NCBI GenBank assembly: GCA_903866355.1
Contig: CAIPNE010000567.1
Span: 1-9,715, forward strand
Origin: an uncultured Gammaproteobacteria bacterium
GTDB lineage: Bacteria; Pseudomonadota; Gammaproteobacteria; Ga0077536
DNA length: 9,715 bases
Reading direction: 5' to 3'
Shown: positions 1-5,868 of the stretch, piece after piece
Numbering within the stretch: the first letter of the stretch is position 1
How the letters are laid out: every line of letters starts with the position of its first letter
Program-made: the position numbers and the translations under genes
Notes under the pieces: model-generated
What the model saw: only the letters and a program-made list of their open reading frames with translations
The model's database searches: none
What the model was told of the DNA's origin: nothing

Positions 1-75
1 ATCGCGCCGATTAGCCCGCAGATGATCCTCAACTACATCGCCGAGCGGCAGTTGGGGTTGCCAAAATCCTACTGA
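1..75 (+). CDS. C-terminal 24 residues of an unidentified protein
   Basis: The frame starting at base 1 stays open for 24 codons and ends at a TGA (73-75). The visible tail reads in part MILNYIAERQLGLPKSY. It is amphipathic and probably helical, with a basic, aromatic end. The gene begins upstream of the window and runs convergently to the aminotransferase gene that follows, with a 45-bp gap between the stop codons. I do not recognise the family from so short a tail. It could belong to the polyamine locus or be an unrelated neighbour. The frame is supported by the absence of stops and by plausible composition, but 24 codons is weak evidence on its own. Confidence 0.5.
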   Translation: MAPISPQMILNYIAERQLGLPKSY

Positions 76-92
76 GTTTGCCGCCGTACGCG

Positions 93-120
93 GGCCGGCG
101 TGCCAGCGACGCTGCCGGCC
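93..120. terminator. Possible bidirectional terminator hairpin in a convergent gap
   Basis: Seven-base perfect arms (GGCCGGC at 93-99, GCCGGCC at 114-120) enclose a 14-base loop that can pair a little further (AGC with GCT). The hairpin sits between the stop of the upstream + strand gene and the stop of the minus-strand aminotransferase, where a shared terminator is expected. No U-tract follows on either strand, so an intrinsic terminator is only a possibility. GC-rich inverted repeats also arise by chance in DNA of this composition. Confidence 0.35.
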
Positions 121-1500
121 TCAGCGCACGCCCAGCGCCGCGGCGGTGAGGTCGAGGCAGCGTCGGGCCAGCGCGATGAGCTCGTCGATTTCGTCTCGAT
201 TCATCACCAGTGGCGGTGAAATAATGAGCGTGTCCCACACCGCGCGCATCACCAGCCCGTTCTGAAAACAAAAATCCCGGCACGCAGTGCCCGCCGCTCC
301 GTAGGGCTCGAAGCGCTGGCAGGTGGTTTTATCCTGCACGAGTTCCAGTGCGCCAATAAACCCAACGCCGCGCGCTTCGCCGACCAACGGATGGTCCGCC
401 AGTTCGCGCCAGCGCGCCTGTAAATAAGGCCCGGTATCGGTACGCACGCGCTCCACCAGACCTTCGTCGCGGATGATGCGGATATTGCGTTCGGCCACCG
501 CGCAGCAGGTGGGATGGCCTGAATAGGTATAACCGTGAAAAAATTCCCCGCCCTGCTCCAACAGCGTGGCGGCGATGTGGTCGGCGACCATCACCCCGCC
601 GATGGGTAAATACCCAGAGGACATGCCCTTGGCCATGGCCATGAGGTCCGGCGTAAAGCCAAACGTCTCGCAGCCAAACCAGTTGCCGGTGCGGCCAAAG
701 CCGCAGATGACTTCGTCGGCCACCAGCAAAATGCCGTATTTGCGGCAGATACGCTCGATTTCCGGCCAGTAAGTCGCGGGCGGAATGATCACCCCACCGG
801 CACCCTGAATCGGTTCACCGATGAAGGCTGCGATGTTATCGGCACCGAGTTCCAGAATTTTGGCTTCTAGCCAGCCGGCCGCGCGCAGGCCAAATTCTGC
901 CGGTGACTGCTCGCCGCCCAGCACATAGCCGTAGGGTGGATCGATGTGCACGATACCCGGGATGGGCAGATCGCCCTGTGCGTGCATCGCGGGCATGCCG
1001 CTCAGGCTCGCTGCGGCCACGGTGCTACCGTGATAAGCCTGCCAGCGACTGATGAAGGTTTTACGGCGAGGTTCGCCGCGCACGTCCCAATAATGTCGCA
1101 CCAGACGCACGATGGTGTCGTTGGACTCGGAGCCGGAGCCGGTAAAAAACACGTGATTAAGATGCGCGGGTGTGACCTCGGCAAGGAGGGCTGCGAGCGC
1201 GATGGCGGGTGGGTTGGCGGTTTTAAAAAAGCTGTTGTAGTAGGGGAGTTCGCTCATCTGCGCGGCGGCGACTGCCGCCAGTTCGGGCCGCCCATAGCCC
1301 ACGTTGACGCACCATAGGCCGGCCATGGCATCCAGCAAGCGCGTGCCCTCGGAATCCCAGAGGTAGACGCCGTCGGCGCGCGTAATCACCCGTGTGCCCT
1401 GTTCATGCAGCGTTTTGTGATCGGTGAACGGGTGCAAAAAATGCTGCCGGTCCAGCGCTTGCCAACCGGCGGTGTCGTGTTGGTGACGCAGCGTGGTCAT
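121..1500 (-). CDS. spuC: Putrescine/polyamine:pyruvate aminotransferase, class III, SpuC-like
   Basis: A 459-residue cytoplasmic PLP enzyme of class III (fold type I), the usual length for SpuC. Family knowledge: SpuC moves the amino group of putrescine (or cadaverine, spermidine) to pyruvate, giving 4-aminobutanal and alanine. In the sequence, the N-terminal stretch around WQALDRQHFLHPFTDHK matches the SpuC start. The phosphate-binding motif GSGSESNDT is near residues 121-129. The acidic residue that contacts the pyridine nitrogen is in ADEVICGFGRTG (about D262), and the Schiff-base lysine is in AKGMSSGYLPIGG (about K291). The HPLVGEARGVG and IISPPLV segments near the end are also typical. 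I chose the ATG at 1498-1500, not an in-frame TTG at 1530, because it overlaps the stop of the upstream synthetase as ATGA and gives the family N-terminus; this implies translational coupling and one mRNA. The exact amine substrate is inferred; other omega-aminotransferases look similar. Confidence 0.93.
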   Translation of the reverse strand: MTTLRHQHDTAGWQALDRQHFLHPFTDHKTLHEQGTRVITRADGVYLWDSEGTRLLDAMAGLWCVNVGYGRPELAAVAAAQMSELPYYNSFFKTANPPAIALAALLAEVTPAHLNHVFFTGSGSESNDTIVRLVRHYWDVRGEPRRKTFISRWQAYHGSTVAAASLSGMPAMHAQGDLPIPGIVHIDPPYGYVLGGEQSPAEFGLRAAGWLEAKILELGADNIAAFIGEPIQGAGGVIIPPATYWPEIERICRKYGILLVADEVICGFGRTGNWFGCETFGFTPDLMAMAKGMSSGYLPIGGVMVADHIAATLLEQGGEFFHGYTYSGHPTCCAVAERNIRIIRDEGLVERVRTDTGPYLQARWRELADHPLVGEARGVGFIGALELVQDKTTCQRFEPYGAAGTACRDFCFQNGLVMRAVWDTLIISPPLVMNRDEIDELIALARRCLDLTAAALGVR

Positions 1501-2861
1501 ACGTTTAACAGGAGAAACTCCCGCTCCCAAGAACTAATCACGCGGAAAAAAGTTTCGTATTCCTTGTGCTTTACCGCCGAGTACGAGCGGATGAAACGAT
1601 CGCCAATGATGTCGTTGAGCTCTTTTGAAGTCTCCAGCAAGCGCAACGAATCCTCCAAGCTGCGCGAGAGCTGATAACCCAAGTTATAGCCGCTGCCGGT
1701 GACCGGTGAGGTGGCGCGCAGGCCCTCCACCATGCCCATATAGCCGCAGGCCAGCGAGGCGGCGATGGCCAAGTAGGGATTGACGTCTGCCCCCGCCACG
1801 CGATTCTCAATCCGGGTAGCTTGCGGATCGGAGATCGGTACCCGCAAACCCACGGTGCGATTGTCATAGGCCCACTGGACATTGATGGGCGCGTATCCGC
1901 CGACAGCGATGCGCCGGTAGGAATTCACATTGGGCGCAAAAATGGCCATCGCGTGCGGAATATATTTCTGCATGCCGGCGATGTGGGCGAGGAAAAGGTC
2001 GGTAACTTTGCCGTCTGGCTCCGCAAAAATGCTCTCCCCGGTGACTTTATCCACCACGCTTTGGTGAATGTGCATGGCGCTGCCGGGTTCGTCCTTTAAG
2101 GGTTTCGCCATAAAGGTGGCGTAGATGCCATGCCGGTACGCGGCTTCGCGGCAGGTCCGTTTGAATAAAAACGCCTGATCGGCAAGCTCTAGCGGGTCGC
2201 CGTGCAGGAAATTGATTTCCATTTGCGCCGCGCCAGATTCGTGAATGAGGGTGTCGATGTCGAGCTTCTGCACTTCGCAGTAGTCGTAAATGTCCTCAAA
2301 CAGCGGGTCAAATTCGTTCACCGCGTCAATGCCATAGGCTTGGCGTGCCGTTTCGGGGCGGCCCGAGCGACCGATCGGGGGTTTCAGCGGGAAGTCCGGA
2401 TCGATGTTTTTCTCGACCAGAAAAAACTCTAATTCCGGTGCCACCACCGGCTTCCAACCGCGCCGATCGTAGAGCTGCAAAACCCGCTTGAGCACCGTGC
2501 GCGGCGCCAAATCTACCTCGCGGCCATCGTTGTAATAGCAGTCGTGGATGACCTGCGCAGTGGGTTCTGCCGCCCACGGCACCAGCCGGATGGTGTGCAC
2601 ATCCGGGCGCAGCAACATGTCGGGTTCCGTGGGGTCGGTGGTGTCTTCGTCCGGGTAATCGCCGGTCACGGTTTGCACGAACACGCCCTCGGGCAGGCGT
2701 AAGCGTTCTTCCTGCCAAAACTTGCTGGCCGGCATGATTTTGCCGCGCGCCACGCCAGAAAAATCTGGAATGATGCATTCGACCTCGGTGCAGTTGCGCT
2801 CGCGCAGCCAGCGTTCTAAGGAGCCCCGGCGGGCGACGGCGTCATCGGTGGTGGTGCTCAT
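1497..2861 (-). CDS. puuA: Gamma-glutamylputrescine (polyamine) synthetase, glutamine-synthetase family
   Basis: A 454-residue protein of the glutamine synthetase superfamily, PuuA/SpuI/PauA branch. Family members use ATP to join the gamma-carboxyl of glutamate to putrescine or another polyamine, the first step of the gamma-glutamylated catabolic route. Visible motifs are the N-terminal IPDFSGVARGKIMP block, metal-ligand glutamates in PELEFFLVE (about E143, E145) and HESGAAQMEINF (about E208, E215), the ATP/metal segment GSAMHIHQS (H264), substrate arginines in NSYRR and NRTVGLRVP, and RIENRVAGADVNPYLA near 350-365. The ATG at 2859-2861 is preferred over an upstream in-frame start at 2903: GAGGT lies about 5 bases before it, the length fits SpuI, and the extra residues would run through the operator-like palindrome. 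It is the first gene of the minus-strand pair with spuC. No adenylylation tyrosine context of housekeeping GlnA was recognised. Confidence 0.93.
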   Translation of the reverse strand: MSTTTDDAVARRGSLERWLRERNCTEVECIIPDFSGVARGKIMPASKFWQEERLRLPEGVFVQTVTGDYPDEDTTDPTEPDMLLRPDVHTIRLVPWAAEPTAQVIHDCYYNDGREVDLAPRTVLKRVLQLYDRRGWKPVVAPELEFFLVEKNIDPDFPLKPPIGRSGRPETARQAYGIDAVNEFDPLFEDIYDYCEVQKLDIDTLIHESGAAQMEINFLHGDPLELADQAFLFKRTCREAAYRHGIYATFMAKPLKDEPGSAMHIHQSVVDKVTGESIFAEPDGKVTDLFLAHIAGMQKYIPHAMAIFAPNVNSYRRIAVGGYAPINVQWAYDNRTVGLRVPISDPQATRIENRVAGADVNPYLAIAASLACGYMGMVEGLRATSPVTGSGYNLGYQLSRSLEDSLRLLETSKELNDIIGDRFIRSYSAVKHKEYETFFRVISSWEREFLLLNV

Positions 2862-2892
2862 GCGAGACCTCGGTTTTTGTGCGGGCCTGCTG

Positions 2893-2915
2893 GTCGAGTG
2901 CACTGCGTACTCGAC
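2893..2915. promoter_or_regulatory. Operator-like inverted repeat between divergent polyamine genes
   Basis: Perfect 7-base arms GTCGAGT (2893-2899) and ACTCGAC (2909-2915) with a 9-base centre, so arm centres are 16 bases apart, about 1.5 helical turns. It lies 31 bases upstream of the synthetase start and about 125 bases upstream of the oxidase start, in the only promoter-bearing gap of the locus. A dimeric repressor or activator that responds to polyamines is a reasonable inference. The sequence does not resemble the AT-rich PuuR site of E. coli, and no regulator gene is present in the window. Confidence 0.45.
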
Positions 2916-2948
2916 TAGCCCATCAGGCCGCTCGTGGTTGTGATGTCC

Positions 2949-2978
2949 ATCATAGCCACGCTAAGCGGCAGTGGTCGA
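2949..2978 (-). promoter_or_regulatory. Candidate sigma-70 promoter for the synthetase-aminotransferase pair
   Basis: On the minus strand TATGAT (+ strand 2949-2954) matches the -10 consensus at five of six bases. TCGACC (+ strand 2973-2978) matches -35 at four of six with an 18-base spacer. Transcription would start near 2942, giving a leader of roughly 80 bases that contains the 2893-2915 inverted repeat, so a bound protein there would act as a downstream block. This is a by-eye match only. For the oxidase in the other direction I see only a weak pair (TTGCCG at 2985 and CATCAT at 3009). Confidence 0.35.
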
Positions 2979-3040
2979 GCTAGCTTGCCGCCCGCGTGTC
3001 AGGCGGCGCATCATTCTCTCAGCCCAACGCCAGCTTCCCT

Positions 3041-4330
3041 ATGTCTACTCTTGCTGCTACTTCGCCGGTCGATTCCTACTACGCGGCGTCCGCGCACCCG
3101 TTTACGGGCCTGCCCGCTCTGGCGGGGGAGATGCGGTGCGATGTGTGCATCATCGGCGGGGGTATCACGGGCCTGTCGAGTGCGCTGGAACTCGCTGAGC
3201 GGGGCTTTGAAGTCGTGGTGCTGGAAGGTCGCACCATCGGCTGGGGCGCGTCGGGGCGCAGCGGCGGGCAGGTGATTGCCGGCTATGCCTGCGAAATAGC
3301 CACCTTGGCGCAACTGACCAACCGCGCTGACGCACAGCAGTTGTGGGATATGTCGCTGGAGGCCGTGGCTTTGGTCCAGCAGCGAGTGACACGCTACGCC
3401 ATCGATTGCGACTGGCGCGCCGGACAGCTGCACGTGGCGATCAAGCCGCGGCAGGTTGCCGAGCTCGCGCGCTATCAGGCTAGCCTCGCCGAGGACTACG
3501 GCTACTCGAACCTTGAATGGCTAGAAGGTGCGGCGCTCGCCGCGCACATTGCGAGTCCGCGCTATCTGGCCGGTTTGTTTGACCCCCGCGCGGGTCATTT
3601 ACACCCCCTCAATTTTACCGTGGGCTTGGCGCAAGCTGCCCGCGCAGCCGGGGTTAGAATCTACGAAAATTCGCTCGCCCTGCGAGTCACCCGTGGGGCC
3701 ACGCCCGTGGTGCACACGGCGCTGGGGCAAGTGCACGCCCGACAACTGGTGTTTGCCGGCAACGCGAGTCTGGGACGGCTGGTACCAGAGCTAGACGCCC
3801 GCATCATGCCCGTGGGTACCTACATCATCGCGAGCGAACCGCTGGGTGCTGCGCGTGCTCAGGCACTGCTGCCCAGCGATGCGGCGGTGACCGACAGCAA
3901 TTTCGTGCTGGATTATTTTCGGCGCTCGGCCGACCACCGACTGTTGTTTGGCGGGCGGGTGAGTTACTCCGGCATTACCCCACCGGATCTGGCGGCCTCC
4001 ATGCGGCGCCGGATGGTGGCAGTTTTCCCCAGCCTCGCAGACGTGCGCGTGGACTATGCGTGGGGTGGCTTTGTGGATATCACGATCAATCGCGCGCCGC
4101 ATTTTGGGCGGCTGGAAAGCAATCTCTATTTTGCGCAGGGATTCTCCGGACACGGCATGGCGATTACCGGTTTGGCGGGGCGCCTCATGGCCGAGGCGAT
4201 CGCTGGCGACGCTTCGCGGCTCGACGTTTTTGCGCGCATTCCCCATCGCACTTTTCCCGGCGGCCGTTGGCTGCGCACCCCCTCGTTGATGTTGGCGATG
4301 CTGTATTACCGGCTGCGCGATGTGCTGTGA
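3041..4330 (+). CDS. puuB: Gamma-glutamylputrescine oxidoreductase, FAD-dependent (PuuB/PauB-like)
   Basis: A 429-residue DAO-family flavoprotein; E. coli PuuB is of similar length. It would oxidise gamma-glutamylputrescine (or a gamma-glutamylated polyamine) to the aldehyde, releasing ammonia and hydrogen peroxide, the step after PuuA. Visible features: an N-terminal SYYAASAHPF segment typical of PuuB relatives, the dinucleotide-binding fold CDVCIIGGGITGLSSALELA (about 34-53) ending in an acidic residue after strand 2 (VVVLEG, E62), then GASGRSGGQV which contacts FAD in this family, and a C-terminal FAD motif around FAQGFSGHGMAITGLAG. I chose ATG 3041 over an in-frame GTG at 2996 on family length; neither has a clear Shine-Dalgarno. 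The gene is divergent from puuA, sharing a 179-bp regulatory gap. Other DAO oxidases (glycine or sarcosine oxidase type) are alternatives, but the neighbours favour the polyamine role. Confidence 0.88.
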   Translation: MSTLAATSPVDSYYAASAHPFTGLPALAGEMRCDVCIIGGGITGLSSALELAERGFEVVVLEGRTIGWGASGRSGGQVIAGYACEIATLAQLTNRADAQQLWDMSLEAVALVQQRVTRYAIDCDWRAGQLHVAIKPRQVAELARYQASLAEDYGYSNLEWLEGAALAAHIASPRYLAGLFDPRAGHLHPLNFTVGLAQAARAAGVRIYENSLALRVTRGATPVVHTALGQVHARQLVFAGNASLGRLVPELDARIMPVGTYIIASEPLGAARAQALLPSDAAVTDSNFVLDYFRRSADHRLLFGGRVSYSGITPPDLAASMRRRMVAVFPSLADVRVDYAWGGFVDITINRAPHFGRLESNLYFAQGFSGHGMAITGLAGRLMAEAIAGDASRLDVFARIPHRTFPGGRWLRTPSLMLAMLYYRLRDVL

Positions 4331-4346
4331 GGCACACGCCGCGGGT

Positions 4347-5591
4347 TTACGCTAAATCCAGCGCCAAGTGGTCCAGCCGCCAAGCCAGTTCGCGGGTGTC
4401 CGTGCTCTGGGCATCGAGGGCTGCCGGCACAAAGATGCGGTCGGCGGTAAGGCGGTACACCATGCGGGCGTCCGGTAGGCGCTCGGTAATGGGCAGCGTC
4501 CACTCGAAAGGGCCGGCATGCGCCAATATCACCCTAAAAGTTTGGCCGTCTGGCGCGTTGGCGATGAGCTGTGTGCGACCCCCGGCGGGATGGGCGTGAG
4601 TACCGCTGATACGCAGCCCCATCGCGGGCGGGGTGGACTGGCGCAGGCGAATTTCCAAAGTGCGGGGCGCCCAACCGTCCGGCCATATATCGGCGTAAAG
4701 GTCGGGTGTGGCGAGCTGCAAGGCCCGGTTTTGCGCCAATCGCTGAGTCACCAACTGCCGGTCAGCGGGGCTTAACAGTGCTTCGGCGCGGGCTGCGAAG
4801 TGCGCCAAGTCTGCTGGCAGGTCATTGCGGCCCGGCCCAAAGGGGTGCTGGGCACAGCGCTCAGCGACGTGCGTGAGCAGCCAGTGGGGTGGCGCGTAGC
4901 CCAAATGACGATGCAACACCTGCAGGCCTTCTAAAGCCACGCCCTCGCGTTGGCGCGCGGTGATGCTGTCCCCATGTAAGCGTGATTGCGCCTGCACCTG
5001 CGGCACCCAACCCACTTGGCCTGGATGCGCTGCAAACAGGCGCAGCCACAGGTCGAAATCAAACGCTGCGTGCAGCGATTCATCCAGTCCGCCCAAGGCC
5101 AGAAACGTCGCCCGTCGAAAAAACGCCGTGGGCTGGCAGATAAAACAACCCTCGGCGAAAGCGGCGCGCGGGGTGGCGGGCGGGCGCGTGGGGTAGGGCC
5201 CCAGTACGCGGCTCTGGACGTCAATATGCTCACCAGCCCCGTAGACCATCACCAACGCAGGCTCGCGCTGGAACAGCGTTAGCGCACGGGCCGCCGCCCC
5301 CAGCGTGTAACAGTCATCGGAATTCAACCAGCCGATTACCTCGCCCTCGGCCAAGGCCACGGCCCGATTGACCGCCGCCGCCGGCCCGCTGTCTGGCGCT
5401 GATACCCACCGCAAGCGTCCAGGGTGTTGCTCGGCAAGTTCGGCCAGCAGGGATGGCGTGCCGTCGCACGAACCGCCGTCGGCCACCACCAGTTCTAGCC
5501 CCGGCAAGTCCTGGGCAAACACGCTGCGCACCGCGTCCGCGATAAACGCGCGCTGGTTCAGCGTGGGCATGACGATGGAGAGTGACAGCAA
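4347..5591 (-). CDS. Family 2 glycosyltransferase with an extra C-terminal domain
   Basis: A 414-residue putative glycosyltransferase, presumably cytoplasmic, that would add a sugar during surface polysaccharide synthesis. The GT-A fold is clear: LSIVMPTLNQ at the start, VVADGGSCDGT (about 36-45), an SAPDSGPAAAVNRA segment, and the nucleotide/metal motif WLNSDDCY (about 88-95). LGGLDESLHAAFDFDLWLRL further on fits the acceptor/catalytic region. From about residue 297 a separate, probably beta-rich segment of about 115 residues follows, with TLEIRLRQ, an FVPA element and DTRELAWRLDHL near the end; I do not know its function. The only usable start is TTG at 5591 (adjacent CTG aside): an in-frame TAA lies upstream with no ATG or GTG between, and AAGGA sits 10 bases before it. 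Its stop is 16 bp from the puuB stop. Donor and acceptor cannot be told. Confidence 0.85.
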   Translation of the reverse strand: MLSLSIVMPTLNQRAFIADAVRSVFAQDLPGLELVVADGGSCDGTPSLLAELAEQHPGRLRWVSAPDSGPAAAVNRAVALAEGEVIGWLNSDDCYTLGAAARALTLFQREPALVMVYGAGEHIDVQSRVLGPYPTRPPATPRAAFAEGCFICQPTAFFRRATFLALGGLDESLHAAFDFDLWLRLFAAHPGQVGWVPQVQAQSRLHGDSITARQREGVALEGLQVLHRHLGYAPPHWLLTHVAERCAQHPFGPGRNDLPADLAHFAARAEALLSPADRQLVTQRLAQNRALQLATPDLYADIWPDGWAPRTLEIRLRQSTPPAMGLRISGTHAHPAGGRTQLIANAPDGQTFRVILAHAGPFEWTLPITERLPDARMVYRLTADRIFVPAALDAQSTDTRELAWRLDHLALDLA

Positions 5592-5638
5592 GGTAGGCGC
5601 TTCCTTGAGTTGGGTCTGCGATCGGTGAGGCTGAGCTT

Positions 5639-5670
5639 AAATCTTTAAATGTCGAGTAGTTGAAAGATTT
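5639..5670. repeat. AT-rich inverted repeat, 8-base arms
   Basis: AAATCTTT (5639-5646) and AAAGATTT (5663-5670) are perfect inverted copies separated by 16 bases. The spacer includes GTCGAGT (5651-5657), the same 7-mer that forms one arm of the palindrome at 2893-2915. On the + strand the right arm continues into a T-rich run, so a weak terminator is an alternative reading, but no gene ends here. A protein-binding site upstream of the glycosyltransferase or capsule promoter is more likely. Confidence 0.4.
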
Positions 5671-5717
5671 TTCTCATCTGCTGCGCAACTAGCAAACCGC
5701 GACGGTGGCGCGCAGCG

Positions 5718-5746
5718 TTGACAGTGCTTGCTTGCCTGTGTATTTC
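5718..5746 (+). promoter_or_regulatory. Candidate sigma-70 promoter for the capsule operon
   Basis: A perfect -35 hexamer TTGACA (5718-5723) is followed after 17 bases by TATTTC (5741-5746), which matches the -10 consensus at three of six positions. Transcription would begin near 5753 and give a leader of about 115 bases before the TTG start of the export gene. The poor -10 suggests a weak or activator-dependent promoter. Confidence 0.4.
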
Positions 5747-5855
5747 TCAGGGTCGGAGTCCTAAAATTTGCGTCTGCGTGGCGCACTGTTTAAGCGCTGC
5801 GTGGCACGTTTTGCCCCGCGCTGTGCGACCCACCACACCGTCCCATTCTATTCTC

Positions 5856-5860
5856 GAGGT
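5856..5860 (+). promoter_or_regulatory. Ribosome binding site supporting the TTG start at 5869
   Basis: GAGGT lies about 9 bases before TTG 5869. Upstream in that frame there is no ATG or GTG back to an in-frame TAA at 5791-5793, so this site and the signal peptide that follows fix the unusual TTG start. Confidence 0.55.
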
Positions 5861-5868
5861 CTCACAGG

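Larger units (their letters stand above)
5592..5868. promoter_or_regulatory. Divergent promoter region between glycosyltransferase and capsule operon
   Basis: No credible gene in these 277 bases. The half nearer the glycosyltransferase has an AT-rich patch (about 5636-5675), unusual here and likely to contain the minus-strand promoter, though no clean box pair is visible. The half towards the export gene holds the TTGACA box, an isolated TAAAAT (5762-5767), and an 8-base direct repeat TGCGTGGC (5775-5782 and 5798-5805) spaced 23 bases. I found no recognisable ops/JUMPstart element. Confidence 0.6.

Noticed and set aside
1501..1530. TTG 1530 as the start of spuC
   Set aside because: It lies inside the puuA 3' end and adds residues absent from SpuC proteins; ATG 1500 gives the family N-terminus and an ATGA overlap.
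2326..2778. 150-codon minus-strand frame overlapping puuA in another frame
   Set aside because: Composition rich in Arg, Gly and His; puuA motifs occupy the same bases in the true frame.
2996..3040. GTG 2996 as the start of puuB
   Set aside because: It has no Shine-Dalgarno and adds 15 residues beyond the usual family length; ATG 3041 fits better, although it also lacks a strong ribosome site.
3791..4246. 151-codon minus-strand frame inside puuB
   Set aside because: Shadow of the oxidase coding frame; the puuB frame carries FAD motifs across the same bases.
5705..5716. Possible ops/JUMPstart (RfaH) element before the capsule operon
   Set aside because: The ACGGTGGCGCGC stretch only loosely recalls GGCGGTAGC; key bases of the ops core do not match.
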